A stretch of DNA of 64,000 bases from Cyrtodaria siliqua (taxonomy: Eukaryota; Mollusca; Bivalvia; Adapedonta; Hiatellidae), in assembly GCA_037043455.1 (NCBI GenBank), contig JAWPHD010011020.1, positions 23,613 to 87,612 of the forward strand, given 5' to 3'. The translations under genes were made by a program, and so were the position numbers. Positions within the stretch are counted from its first letter, which is position 1; each line of letters starts with the position of its first letter. The notes under the pieces were generated by a model. That model made no database searches. It had not been told where the DNA came from and was given only the letters and a program-made list of their open reading frames with translations. Positions 11,510 through 23,351 of the stretch are shown in pieces.

Positions 11510-12080
11510 ACTTATATTATGGGAGTGGTCAACATCTATATCATTTGAGTGTTCAACATCTGTAGATTGTGAGTGATCAACATCTGTAGATTGTGAGTGA
11601 TCAATATCTGTAGATGGTGAGTGATCAACATCTGTAGATTGTGAGTGATCCATATCTAGATTGAGTGATCAACATCTGTAGATTGTGAGTGATCAACATC
11701 TGTGGAATGTGAGTGATCAATATCTGTAGATTGTGATTGATCAATATCTGTAGATTGTGAGAGATCAACATCTGTAGATTGTGAGTGATCAACATCTGTA
11801 GATTGTGAGTGATCCATATCTAGATTGTGAGTGATCAATATCTGTAGATTGTGAGTAATCAACATCTGTGGATTGTGAGTGATCAATATCTGTAGATTGT
11901 GAGTGATCAACATCTGTATATTGTGAGTAATCAACATCTGCCGATTGTGAGTGATCAATATCTATATAATGTTAGCGATCAACGTAATATGTATTATGGT
12001 TATGGTCAACATCCAAAGTATGTGAGTGGTCAGCATCTATAATCATTATATGAGTGGTCAATATCTGTAGAATGTGAGTG
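11510..12080. repeat. 24-bp tandem array, copy A
   Basis: Unit gagtgatcaacatctgtaga followed by ttgt, 24 bp. About two dozen units with scattered substitutions (aatatctg, ccatatctag). Because 24 is a multiple of three, all frames stay open on the minus strand as an eight-residue repeat (MLITHNLQ). This explains open frames of 100-119 codons and is not evidence of a gene. Partner array: 23775-24250. Confidence 0.95.
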
Positions 12081-13957
12081 GTCAACATTTATACTATGTG
12101 TATAATCATCATGTATGGTATGTATATAGTATAGAGGATATTGTCTATAGTATGTGTGTAAATGTGTGTGGTCAAAATCAATAGGCTATGGTCAATATAC
12201 AGTGTGAAGATGAAACATGCATAATACAACTTCAAACGGCAAAATATGGACTGTTTTAATATCAAGAAATGTGTCCCATGCATTCAAATGGACTATTTCT
12301 AATATATATATAATGTATCCTAGTATGAACTGTTTTTGATATCTATAAATAAGTCCTATGAATTCAAATAAATTATTTTTAATATCTATAAATATGTCCT
12401 ATGCATTTTATTATGTTTACTTGTCAATTTAATCGGATTGGAAAAGTTAACGAAGCAAACACATGCTTTAATATTTGACTGTGAAAGGACAGAGGATTAA
12501 TCCAGAGTATTTATCATTATTATTAAAACAACCATTGAACGTTAACTTAATAAATCACATACAAGACTTAATATGTAGTTTAGTTAATTAAGAAAATAGA
12601 AATATAACTTGGAGACGTGCAGGGACAATGTAAACATAAGCATATGTTGTATCGAGGATTGACTGACATTTAAATAAAAATCAAGAATGTTATTCTATAT
12701 TCAAGGTGCGGGAAGCACAACGTGTGACGTGAACAAACCGATGGTATTTGTTGAACGTGTCGGGTGAAACGGGCGTGAACAGTCGTTAAAAATATGTATA
12801 ACGTTCTTCTGGCGGGCAGCTTTAACTGTGAAAGCGACCATCATAAAATCCTAAAATACCTTTTTTTGTTGTTGTTTTTAAATAATTTACTTAACCGGCA
12901 TTATGTGGTTACCTAGACACTAGGGACATAGTTTTTAAACCGGGCTTATAGCTTCATATTTGTGCAGCATAAACCGTGTTTCTCTCATACCAGACAAAAC
13001 GATTTTATTCCAATACGCGCGGATAACTTGTCAGTTTTAATGTATTATAAGTCTGTGTTTGAAGATATATTGATGGGATTATGGAAATATTTACGTTCTA
13101 AAATGGTGGAATCTAGTGAAGCAATAGACAAACTGTAACACTACCGAGCCCTGCAATAGTAAGAGAAGTTTAATAAAAAATGTTTCTAAAGCCTCTAAAA
13201 TAGCTTAATAGGTAATATATTACAGTTTGATATAACTCTCTCAAATACCAAGATGGCAAATAAATTACTACGCATAGGTAATAGCGTGGGAGTATATATG
13301 GTTTGTAACAAACTATTACAGCTTGTGATAGAGGCAGACCACTCCATACTTAAAGAACATGGTGCACGAAAACGGAATTAAAACACAAATGACAGTTATT
13401 ACGTTAAAAAGTATGTTTCCTACGTTTTCGAAATATTATACTTAGTCATTTAAATGATATATGTCAAATAAACCTTATACATGAAATTGCCGTTAATTCT
13501 GGGAGACTGATATTTCAGTTCTTCATTCGACGACATCTAATAACGGTATTCTTCCTCAACCCAAATACTGATTTCTTATTAATAATAGCTTGTCTTGCTG
13601 TGATTTGGTATTTTGTTTACTGTGCGCCTACATATGTCCAACAAGAATCAAAAATAAATATGGCTCACTACAATTGTGTGGTAACTATTCCAATTTATAT
13701 GTAAAGAAAAAATCTGATGGAACTAAAATGTAACGTGTCATTCCATTTGCTTACGCCTCATATTTGCGACCGTAAAACGCACGATTTACCGTGTGAAAGG
13801 TACGTGACGCTACATAATGTTGTAACAAGCGACGTCATAATTGGATGATATCAACAAAATGCCGTTGCCGATGAATTTGAGTTTTCATAAAAAAAACGAA
13901 AGTGTATGCATACATATACCTTATATTTCTGGCCTTTAAATAGAAAAGCATTGTAAT

Positions 13958-14086
13958 TGAGGTAGCCATGCTAGGATTTTCAATCTGGGACGATAAATCT
14001 TGCGTTTTACGGTCTGAAATTAGAAATTACCAGACCGTAAACCACTCACATACCGTCCAAGATTGAAAAGCTTAGCATGGTTATCT
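13958..14086. repeat. 130-bp imperfect hairpin (MITE-like)
   Basis: ggtagccatgctaggatttt near the left end pairs with gattgaaaagcttagcatgg and ttatc near the right. An inner stem TTTACGGTCTG / CAGACCGTAAA surrounds the loop aaattagaaattac. Either a small foldback element or a chance hairpin. No target duplication identified. Confidence 0.6.
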
Positions 14087-14546
14087 CTTAAACAACGCCT
14101 GTTTTATGTTTTATACCATTCACGACTAATATAGTTCTAATGTAAATCTTGTGTAAAAAATATGTCCCACTGTTTTCGCCTTTTTCTTGGATTTATTTGA
14201 TTGTAACTACCTATCTACAGACTTTTTTTACATCTTTCTCTTAGCAGATATTTGAGGGCTGCACGAGCGATTCGTTTTGAGTGAGAATCTATCATTTCAG
14301 ATAATAGCAATTTCCCTAAACTAACAATATTCAATACTAGCGGATTATTTATTATTAAATTGAAATGCCATCCGTTCGTAATTGAAAAGAAAATCTCTGG
14401 CATTATCGCCAACACGGTTTTGGCAGCAAAATCGTCGATTTTTACTTTTGTCTAGACAATGCTGAGACAAGTTTAGGAATCCCCTTCATTATAAAAAAAT
14501 GCACTTGTTTTACCGCGATGTGAGTTTCTGTAAATGGTTAAATAGA

Positions 14547-14706
14547 GTTTAATTAACACTGTTGAAGTGATACGGGAAATAATTCCCGAGCGAGAAAGAT
14601 TTTTGAGATATAGAAACGAGTGCGTTTTCGCACGAGTTTCTATATCGCAAGAATATTTCTCACGAGTGAATTATTTTCCGTATCACGACAAAAATGTTAA
14701 TTAAAC
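14547..14706. repeat. Foldback element with nested stem
   Basis: Outer arms gtttaattaaca / tgttaattaaac, middle arms gtgatacgggaaataattc / gaattattttccgtatcac, inner arms gatatagaaacgagtgcg / cgcacgagtttctatatc. The three nested stems cover nearly the whole 160 bp. Confidence 0.88.
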
Positions 14707-14975
14707 TATATAATATATATTCTGTGATGAATTTCTTTCCAATCGTCTTTTGACACAAGTATTCCTTCTTCTGTCACTCATTTGGCGACAGCGCTGATTA
14801 ATATCTTGACGTCAATTCGTGACGTAATTAGTGACGTCTATCGTTTAGTTCATAACATTTGGCTACTGTGCTATCTTGCACACTAGGCGAGATAGCACAG
14901 TAGAGGAAGGGATATGTTATAGATTTTCTCAAACTGGAAAATTTCTATAATTCATCACAGAATATATAATATATA
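14707..14975. repeat. Foldback element carrying CRE-like motifs
   Basis: Arms tatataatatatattctgtg (14707) and cacagaatatataatatata (near 14956-14975) are inverted, each followed inward by atgaatt / aattcat. Inside are TGACGTCA (14807-14814), TGACGTAA (14820-14827) and TGACGTCT (14832-14839), then a perfect 14-bp stem ctactgtgctatct / agatagcacagtag (14863-14903). The element abuts the previous foldback directly. Confidence 0.82.
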
Positions 14976-17194
14976 GATTTAAAACTGTCGAAAGACGTGT
15001 TCTATTATTGAATTATAATATCATAATTGTATTAAAATTGATTTTTCAAATTCAGTAATAGTGTTTCAATGACTTATATTGTAACAACTTTATTGAATGA
15101 TGTTATTCCTAAAAAAGACGTAGTTTATATATTGTGATCAGGAAAGAAGGGGATCGGCTGTTTTACTTTCTTATTGAGTCTGCAAGATTTCTGCAAAACC
15201 AGACGTTTTTGCAGTTGTCGGTCCCCTGCGGGCGTCGGCAGTAGATAATTGTGTTGTACCGTATGAATATCGAACAGCTTGTAGGTTTAATTACACTAAA
15301 TCAGCCGGATGTGCTCGCCTGGTGCAGAAATCAGCCGGATGTGCTCGCCTGGTGCAGTCGAAAGTAGTTCTGTATTAAAGAGTGCTAATCTTTTTTTCCT
15401 TTCAAAACTTTTTTTAGTGCAATTTCCTGTTATTCTTTGGCTGTAACTGGACATGTTGTTGATATTTGAAAAGGGAGCTCATCATGTTTTTGACAGTTTT
15501 TGATATAAATTTCAGAAGTGAAAGTAGACAGGGTACGAAATTGCAAAGGGTAAAAATAGCTTTGACCTTTGACCCGGTGTTAGTATACAACTGAAGAAAT
15601 GTTTCTTAGAAGGTATTATACCCCCGATTTCCTTGTTGATGTTTAATAGCAGACATGTTTATTTGCATGATAAAATAAGTTTCCCAGAATTCTAATCAGG
15701 ATTGAGTTTTTAACAGGTTGTCAACATTCTATCTTTACTATGGAAGGGGCATGTATACTTATTTCGCTATTATAACCTGTAGCAATTTCATTGTAGTTTA
15801 ATTTCAGAAGGATAACATAATAAATAGAATATGTTTGATTAGATAACGTTGCGTCCATACCTTTATTTGGAAAGTTAGACATTACGTGGTCCCGCCTTAA
15901 TTCCATTAAGCGATGGGAAAGCTTATATTAGCAGGATTTTATAACGGATATTTCGACAATAAACATGTTTAAAACGTTTTTTACTGGAAAAACTGCGATA
16001 ACTAGTTTAATTGTTTTAATTTTACAATATGCAAACGTTTTAGGCCACTACAAATGCGTTTGCAAAAGATATTTTCGAAATATTTAATGTTAACGCTGAA
16101 TTACAGTTATTTGAATTTCAAACAATATTCAATTTAAAGGGAGGTAATTTAAGATTATCCATATTTCATTTTTTTAAGACGGAAAATCTGCGATATATGG
16201 GTAGATTTTTATGTTTTTTTCTATTATTTCATACCAATTTTAAGAATTTTATATCTTTAAGCGATCTTTGACTCATGTTATGTGTTTTATCAGCACATTT
16301 CATGTTTTAATATAAAGGGAGGGTAACTCTCAAAAGATGTAATAATTTAAACAGAAAATAAATGTTTTACAAACTATGGGTCAAAACAAAATACTTATCA
16401 TGTATCTATTCTAAAATATATTTAAAATAAGAAAATTAGTTAAGATACAAAATTAGAAATTGTGTTCAGTGTAAGTAATTTGTTGGGCACTACAATTAAA
16501 ATCTTCAAATTAATCGCTAAAAATACAACAGAGTATAGATGAACATATAATTTAATTTCATTTCACATCTCTCCTATAAGAAGAAAACAGTTATTCAGTA
16601 CGTTCCCGGAAATAGGTCCGCGGATGAAAGTGTTCAATGTAAAACGGGATTTCTCAAATGATTTTTCTGTCATCAAGCTAATTGGTGTTTATTTAAAGAC
16701 ATTTCTGCGAGATTACCTGGTTTAGATGATAGAAAAACAAACAAGAAACAGTCATTGGATTTTATCTATCAGAAAAGGCCTACATTGATTCAAACTGAGA
16801 CCAAAATAGAAAAAGATAATTGTACATTTATCACCTATTTCGTGATTAAATCAATTATTTCCTCATCCTCTTCAGCATGCACACTAGTATATATATTTAT
16901 ATATATATATAAATATATAAAAAGTAAAAGACAATCATTTATAAAGAGAACAAAACAGATAATAATTGTATTTTAACTTGTACATAGGACATCATTAAGT
17001 ATCGAGTTGCGAACGGCGAATGCCTTTCTAAAATATCTAGAAATATTACATAATAAGGTTTTATCATGTGTCTACAGTAATTATAAGAATTTAAACATGT
17101 CAGGTCTAATATAATAGTATTTTTAAATTTGTTGGTAAATCTGTATAAACTGGACAATTATCTAGTAAAGAGAACATATTACTCCAATAAAGGG

Positions 17195-17590
17195 ATGAGG
17201 CTGTCTCTATTGTGTTATACATTATCTGGATGCGGCTGTCTCTATTGCGATATACATCATATGGATGAGGCTGTCTCTATTGCGATATACATCATATGGA
17301 TGAGGCTGTCTCTATTGCGATATACATCATATGGATGAGGCTATCTCTATTGTGATATACATCATATGGATGAGGCTATCTCTATTGTGTTATACATTAT
17401 CTGGATGCGGCTGTCTATATTCCGTTATACATTATATGGATGAGGCTATCCCTATTGCGTTATACAGTATCTGTATGATAATATCTCTATTGTGCTATAC
17501 ATTATCTAGCTATATTGGCTAGCTATATTACGTTATACATTATCTGGATGAGGCTTTCTCTGTTGTGTTATAAATTATGTGTATTAGGCT
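17195..17590. repeat. 35-bp tandem array, copy B
   Basis: Same unit and same decayed right-hand units as 1-370 (for example ctagctatattggctagcta), with slightly different regular units (tgcgatatacatcatatgg). The array start near 17195 follows unrelated AT-rich sequence, so it marks the left limit of the duplicated block. Confidence 0.95.
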
Positions 17591-17599
17591 ATATCTATT

Positions 17600-17724
17600 A
17601 TGGAGAGAACTGTAACTAATGTTGTAATAACTTGTAGTTCAATCCATTTGCATATGTTTCTATGAATATTGTGATGTTGAATTGATGTATTGTAACATAT
17701 CTGCAATAAAATATTATTAAACTA
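17600..17724 (+). mobile_element. 5'-truncated retroposon 3' end (125 bp)
   Basis: Absent from copy A. Flanked by a perfect 9-bp duplication, atatctatt at 17591-17599 and 17725-17733. It contains an aataaa signal (17705) close to its end and no coding sequence. This is the pattern of a severely truncated LINE or other retroposed 3' end. Family unknown. Confidence 0.85.
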
Positions 17725-18376
17725 ATATCTATTGCCGAAAATTCTGGATCCTGGTTCAAGGCCTACTTTCAGTAATGTGAGGTGAAGCACCTTAGGACAT
17801 TGTAGAAAGAACTTCACCAGAGTCTGCAGGATTTGTACACTGCAAGTATTCGAAATCCGTAAGTGCAACCTCCACATTTTGCTAAAATGACACAGAGTCT
17901 TTCATTCTGAAACATTTCGAACACTTGATGATATCTAAAACATGTTTTATAAGTATGATACTCATTCTGGCTTCTTTATGTTTGTCCTGAACGACCAACC
18001 GTTGTATCTTTTATTTTTATCCTATGGGATTCTGACAACACATTTCTTTATGTAGTTTGTATTGTGCAAAGTTACGTTTCGTACTACCTGTTAAGAACTT
18101 TTCCGTGTTTTGTGTTATGCACATATCTTCATTTTATGTTGTGCTTCAATTCTTTCGGATGGCAGGAGGTATACAGTACTGGTTCTACCCAGGAAAAATG
18201 GAGAGGTCTGCCTCTACAACAAAAAAAGAATTGACCGTCATATAGGGCCTGAAATGTGTTAAAAAATACGTAAAACACCATTTAAACAAACAAAATTAAT
18301 ATGTTTTGCCTCAATACAATTAACGTCTGTTCTTGTTTGGAATGACATTGCCTATTAAAGTCTCCTCCTCAAACTG

Positions 18377-18647
18377 GGTGCGTCCGTGGCCGAGTGGTTA
18401 GAGTCTCTGACTTGCAATCACTTGCCCCTCACCGCTGTAGGTTCGATCCCTCAGGGGCCTAGGAATCTTTATGTGAGGAAGCTATCCAGCTGGCTTGCGG
18501 AACGTCGGTGGTTCTACCCAGGTGCCCGCCCGTACACGAAAATTGCCCGGAGGGGCACCTGGGGTCTTCCTCCACCAGTGGAAGCTGGAAAGTCGCCATA
18601 TGACCTTAGCTGTTGGTGCGACTATAAAATACAATTCAATCAATCAA
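18377..18647 (+). mobile_element. tRNA-derived SINE, full-length, insertion specific to copy B
   Basis: The head ggtgcgtccgtggccgagtg with gttagagtctctgac is a tRNA Ser/Leu-like A-box region, and ggttcgatccct (about 18439-18450) is the B box. A conserved-looking body follows (cggaacgtcggtggttctac, ccaggtgcccgcccgt, gctggaaagtcgccatatga), then a caat-repeat tail. An 11-bp target duplication tcctcaaactg (18366-18376, 18648-18658) matches the empty site in copy A near 1190-1200. The body is probably one of the central domains shared among mollusc SINEs; I do not name the family. Confidence 0.95.
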
Positions 18648-18865
18648 TCCTCAAACTGTTTTTCCTCTCTTAACTTCAGTCTTGGTTGTCTCATTTTCAA
18701 AACATTTCAACGATCACTTTACTATTACATTCCGTTGAACAGGCATTCCAAATATAGGTACAGGGTTCACCGTACTTTGTTATCATTGTTCCACCTAACG
18801 ATTTGCACGTGAATTACATCTTGAAATGGCACATTCCAGGAAAAGTAGATATAAAAGGCGAACAG

Positions 18866-19134
18866 TTGATGGTTGAATTGGATTTTATAGTCGCACCAAC
18901 AGCTAAGGTCATATGGCGACTTTCCAGCTTCCATTGGTGGTGGAAGAACTCAGGTGCCCCTCCGGGCAATTTTCGTGCACGGGCGGGCCCTGGGTAGAAC
19001 CACCGACGTTCCGCAAGCCAGCAGGATAGCTTCCTCACATAAAAATGTCTAGGTCTCGGAGGGATCGAACCTACAGCGGTGAGGGGCAAGTGATTTCAAG
19101 TCAGAGACGTTAACCACTCGGCCACGGACGCACC
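18866..19134 (-). mobile_element. tRNA-derived SINE, second copy, opposite strand
   Basis: Same family as 18377-18647 in reverse: tRNA-like head at the right (ccactcggccacggacgcac on the plus strand), tail at the left. Flanked by a perfect 13-bp duplication aaaaggcgaacag (18853-18865, 19135-19147), absent from copy A near 1395. The two SINEs, 218 bp apart and opposed, could form a long RNA hairpin. Confidence 0.95.
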
Positions 19135-19147
19135 AAAAGGCGAACAG

Positions 19148-20020
19148 GAAACGTGGCATTCATGGACCAGAGTCAACCAAAAGCAAGCATAGAAACAAAC
19201 AACAATTTTAAAGATGACTAAAAGGCAAAACACGACAACACAAACACAAAAGAGTTGGCAATAGTGCTACCGCCTTGGAACGGTCAGGGGCAAAAATGGC
19301 CGCTGGGAGTTTTAACCAGGCTCTAGGATGTACCAAGCTTCACTCTTACCCTTCTGTCAATCCAATACAATGGGACAGTGTAAATAAAGATATCCCCGCC
19401 ATGAACAATTCCCTAACCAACAAGGCAGCATTAATAGGCAATATAAGTAAAACACAAAGATGCTCGTGTATATATAATTACCAAAAAACGATAGCCTAGA
19501 AAGCCACAAAGAAGGTACTCAATGACTTGCAGAAGTCAGAGCAACAAGAGAATAACCACTCAAACGAACAAATATGTCATCAAAACGTTTAACGGTAAAT
19601 GTGTCATTTACTAACGGCGTTAATAATCGCATAGACGCCGAAAAAATACCAATGTATCCTTATATTTACAGTATTTTTGCCCTCGTTATAATACCAACAG
19701 TGACGTGCCTTGAGAGAATGATAATGATAAAAAAAATGCTAGATACAATTACCGTAAGTGTATTGTCTGACAGTGGAATATACATTTCCTATTGAGACAC
19801 ATTGGATGCGTGCGCAGAAACTTCGCCTTTTTATTTAGACATAGTGGATGCGTGTGACGTATTGAGAGACATTCTATGCATGCGCTGGGGTTAAACCTGC
19901 TCTAAAATTGAACAGAAAGTATCAAGTAAATGTAAATATTACACTGGTTATGCAGTATTAACATTTGCTTACCTGATGTGAGAGCCAAATGATATTACAT
20001 ATATTTCAAGCAGGGTGTAT
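19148..20020 (+). repeat. Left internal inverted-repeat arm, copy B, and following sequence
   Basis: Collinear with copy A 1400-2280. Its inverted partner in copy B is about 21790-22640. No gene. Confidence 0.75.
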
Positions 20021-20639
20021 CGGATTCGAAAAAAAATCTTCTCCACTCGGTTAATAGTGATCGCTGGTCATGAAATCAACGCGTGATTAGTTCAATCTAT
20101 TGCGTCCGAAATGCCGCTTCTACAGCGCAGTAATACAATTTGTAAATTCTGCAATTATAACATTTTGACGAAGACTTTCTTTAAGATTGTCTACATTAGG
20201 TGACGGATGTTCCATTTTCCCGCTGATATCGCAAATGTTTACCTCTATTATTTTTTGCGGAAAAATAACTACTTTTGCTCGGAAGCAATGGTCCTTTCGA
20301 CATAAATATGCAAATGAGCTACTTTATCCCAGGTTTGCAAAGCTGGATGTACTGGGTCCAAACGCGGTGTGGTTGACTGTCCTCCTTGAATGCTACTATT
20401 CCTGTCCGATCTTTTTATATTTCTTTATAATATTTCGAGATAAAAAATATCATCTTGTTTCTTGTCTTAGTAGAAAAAAGTATAGGCCCAACCATCACAT
20501 TCTGCAATTTTCTTTCCATTTCCCACAGCTTATTTACAATTTAGATGGTATTTGTCTGATCCGGAAAACTAGTTCTTCTCTACACGAGGCCAGGGCCCCT
20601 ATGAATATGCATACAGTGAGTGCGTATAAGCGTTTATTT
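20021..20639. other. Duplicated non-coding sequence
   Basis: Matches copy A 6139-6740. The 154-codon frame at 20187-20651 is frameshifted in copy A and crosses the breakpoint near 20622, so I do not call a gene. Confidence 0.6.
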
Positions 20640-21062
20640 ATCAGGTTGTGATAGTCCTTGTCGCAGAAGAGTCCTTAAATTACATTTATATTTGAAAAGA
20701 AGATCAGGGTTACGATAATAAAATGTTGCAAAGGTTTTACGAAGTTTATGGTAACGGTAACCCTGATTGAGTAACTTTTTAGTTATACAAAGATTACGAA
20801 TATTAAAGTCCTCAACTCGAGTACAAGCTCTAGAAAAACGAATAAGTTGAGACAGATAAACCCATAAGAAGTTGCTCGGGGAACATCCCCATCCAAGTGG
20901 GGATAATTAACAATGTCAAAATTAAAATCGTCTCTCTTGTCATGGATTTTGCTAATTATTTTACCATTTTCAATCGAGAGATCTAAATCAAGAAAAGAAG
21001 CGTTATTATCAGCTTGTAAAACTCCTAGTTTCCCCTCTTACCATTCCAGTGGTATTGAGGTG
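20640..21062 (-). pseudogene. C-terminal fragment of a retroelement reverse-transcriptase ORF
   Basis: On the minus strand from about 21040 it reads ASFLDLDLSIENGKIISKIH, then DKRDDFNFDIVNYPHLDGDV and PRATSYG. After a one-base frameshift near 20880 it continues as YLSQLIRFSRACTRVEDFN, then KLLNQGYRYHKLRKTF and LRTLLRQGLSQPDK before a stop. I recognise this end as that of a family of reverse-transcriptase ORFs common in cnidarians, molluscs and other marine animals. It is truncated at the 5' side and frameshifted. It sits where copy A has different sequence (6740-8064). Exact clade uncertain. Confidence 0.8.
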
Positions 21063-21164
21063 TAATAAACAGTAATTAAGCAAAATGCAATGAATATGCG
21101 TTTCTTTTTTTGAACAGTATATAAAACTAACAATACACAACTGTCATGTATTGTATTGTTGTTT

Positions 21165-21380
21165 AACGGTCCATCAACATATATGGTCATTTCGAGCCGC
21201 CCCAGATAGAGGGGAATGGATACAGGAGAATCCGGGCATTCATCCCTACCCTTTACGAAAGGATCTCATGGTTATTTAACGTGTTCGGTGTATAGCACCG
21301 ATACACAGGACAGTCCGGTTTACGTCCCCATCCGAAGGACGAGGCTAACGAAATGTGTATTTCCCAAGAATAAATCCAAG
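21165..21380 (-). mobile_element. SINE-like family 2 fragment, copy B
   Basis: Counterpart of 8065-8265. It retains ttgttgtttaacggtcc at its left end, the reverse complement of the gttaaacaac 3' end seen in other family members, so this copy shows the original end of the element. Confidence 0.65.
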
Positions 21381-21789
21381 TGGGTCAGGCCACCCGGCTC
21401 CCTATGATAACAAGATAATATGAAGAATACTCTTACCTTACACACATCGCAAGTCTCTGTTTGGCACAGATGGCTTCTCTCACTACTGTCTTTCTGCTGC
21501 TGATGGGGCCTAGAAATCCCAGTATTGCCTCGATTTGCTGGGGGGACATCCTAAAGTGTCATGGTCCAGATCCAGGTGTTTTAGCAAGTGGTAAAATGCT
21601 TCAAATATCTTCCTTCTTTTTATTATATCATGGATCTAAAACCTATGTTTTCTTTTGCCAAGCATTAATTTCTTCTTTATAATTAAAGTAAACAACATGT
21701 CGTCAAGATCAAGCTGTTCAAAATGTGCAGGTAACAGTCTCAACTGAAGGTGCCTTCAAGACACAGCCATTTTGGTTTTGAATGAAACA

Positions 21790-22640
21790 TGTATTTCCGC
21801 GCATGTGCTTTTTACTAAAATCTGCACACACTGTCAGCGTCATGGAAATGGTTTTCTCTGCGCGCACGTGCAGACAAATGTAGCGCGGTAAAAGGTAGCG
21901 CGGTAAAAATACGCTGCATGGAAAGAGGGCTTAAGAATCGATTTAAGGTTTATCAGTCGTTCTTTTTCCTTGGTCATAATCACATTCATACACTCTTTAT
22001 AAAACTTGTTATAAAGTTTACCAAAATATGTTATGCCCCTATCATTTTGCAACGCACTGCATTTTTAGCGGTTGACCCATTTACAGATCGCCACTTTGTT
22101 TTCCGCTTTGATTGTGCGATGACAGGACAGATTGATGACGTCTACCTAAATCATCATAGGACGGTAGCGTTTGATATTTGTCATAAATTGTGTCTTGTCA
22201 TACCATTAACGGTTTGTTCTCGTGTTGCTCTGGTTTCTGCCAAGTCTTTGAGTACTTGTTTTGTGGCTTTCTAGACTGCTTTTTATATTATATATACCTG
22301 GTCATTTATGTGTTTTACTTATATTGCCATTTAATGCTGCCTTGTTTTAGACAGTATAACCTGGCGGGGATATCTTTATTTACACTGTCCCGTCTTATTG
22401 GGCTGACAATAGGGCAAGAGTGGGTTTGGTGCACACTAAAACCTGGTTTAAATCACCAGAGGCCTTTTTTGCCACAGACCGTTCAAAGGCGTAAGCCCTA
22501 TCATCAACCCTTTTATGTTTGTGATGTGATATCTTTCCTTTTATTCATCTTTGTATTTGTTGTTTGTTTTTATTTGTGTTGTCTGTGGTCCTTGAAAGCT
22601 ACATTTCCTGTTCGACTTTTATATCTACTTTTATAGCAAC
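21790..22640 (-). repeat. Right internal inverted-repeat arm, copy B
   Basis: Collinear with copy A 8690-9535 and inverted relative to 18840-19880. The frame at 21918-22274 is one base different from copy A at ctgccaagtc and is not supported as coding. Confidence 0.8.
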
Positions 22641-23351
22641 AAACGTTCGATTCCGTACACCTTACTTTACCCAGTTACTGCCTCCACACTCTTAAATTGT
22701 CTTAATTTTCGTTCAAGAAGAGCAATAGCTATGTAACGCATGTTTAAATGTTGCTAATTTATTATCGAACTTTGCAGTAACCAAACATTCGATCAGATTT
22801 GGTTTAAATCCAAAACATTTCACTAAACAGACGAAGAGCGGCGGACAAAAAAAAACTGATAACAGCAGTTGCTGTTTTTGAATAATATAGACTGAACTGG
22901 GACTTTTCTCGTCCTTGTCCATTACAACCTCATATACAGCATGAGCTAACTTTAAACATGATTTAATTTTGTTATGAACATATACGTCCCTGTGTATATC
23001 AGTTAGAATCAGTACTGAAAAAGGAATCTCGGTTAGACCGAGTCTGTTCATGAGAATAAATATAAGATGAAACACATCTCACGCCCTCTAGCCCCGGCTA
23101 AGCGCTATTCTCTTTAAAGCCACATATTAGGATTGATGATCCCAAAATACCAGTTAGTATTAACACTACAGATTTATAGTTTACATTCAGAAAATGGTCA
23201 AATGCGTACATTAGCAGACGGACTATTTAAATATTAGTGGGATAATGTAAACAATGCAAACTAACTGTTGACATTGCTATAACTGTGACTGTTAAATGAC
23301 TATTGGCAATGCCATACTTTTGCCAACTAAGGTCTTGAATAGGACTGTATC
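22641..23351. other. Duplicated non-coding sequence, copy B
   Basis: Counterpart of 9536-10230. No recognisable gene or RNA. Confidence 0.6.

Larger units (their letters stand above)
1..12770 (+). repeat. Large direct duplication, copy A (partner 17195-25219)
   Basis: Long collinear stretches match copy B with only scattered substitutions, for example 880-1190 with 18057-18375, 1500-2280 with 19240-20020, 6139-6740 with 20021-20622, 8065-9960 with 21165-23060 and 11540-12770 with 23770-25219. Differences are mostly discrete indels. Copy A has extra sequence at 542-645, 2281-6138, most of 6740-8064 and about 10840-11540. Copy A ends at 12770 (gggtgaaac), where copy B changes to LINE sequence. 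The left end is outside the window. No conserved coding frame is shared: open frames in one copy are broken in the other. Confidence 0.93.
12771..17194. other. Single-copy spacer between the two duplicated blocks
   Basis: About 4.4 kb of AT-rich DNA with no recognised protein or RNA gene. It contains several foldback elements (listed separately), a 30-bp direct duplication at 15298-15357 (unit tcagccggatgtgctcgcct plus ggtgcagaaa) and an (AT)n tract near 16886-16925. Confidence 0.6.

Noticed and set aside
11294..11958. Long minus-strand open frames of repeated MLITHNLQ-like units (also 23734-24204)
   Set aside because: The 24-bp tandem repeat keeps every frame open. Frame and residues change between units and between the two block copies.
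18386..18673. Functional tRNA gene at the start of the SINE
   Set aside because: A and B boxes are present, but the sequence does not close into an acceptor stem after the B box and continues into a SINE body with tail and target duplications.
22713..23075. 120-codon minus-strand frame in copy B
   Set aside because: The homologous copy A sequence has length changes in A-runs that break the frame. No family resemblance.
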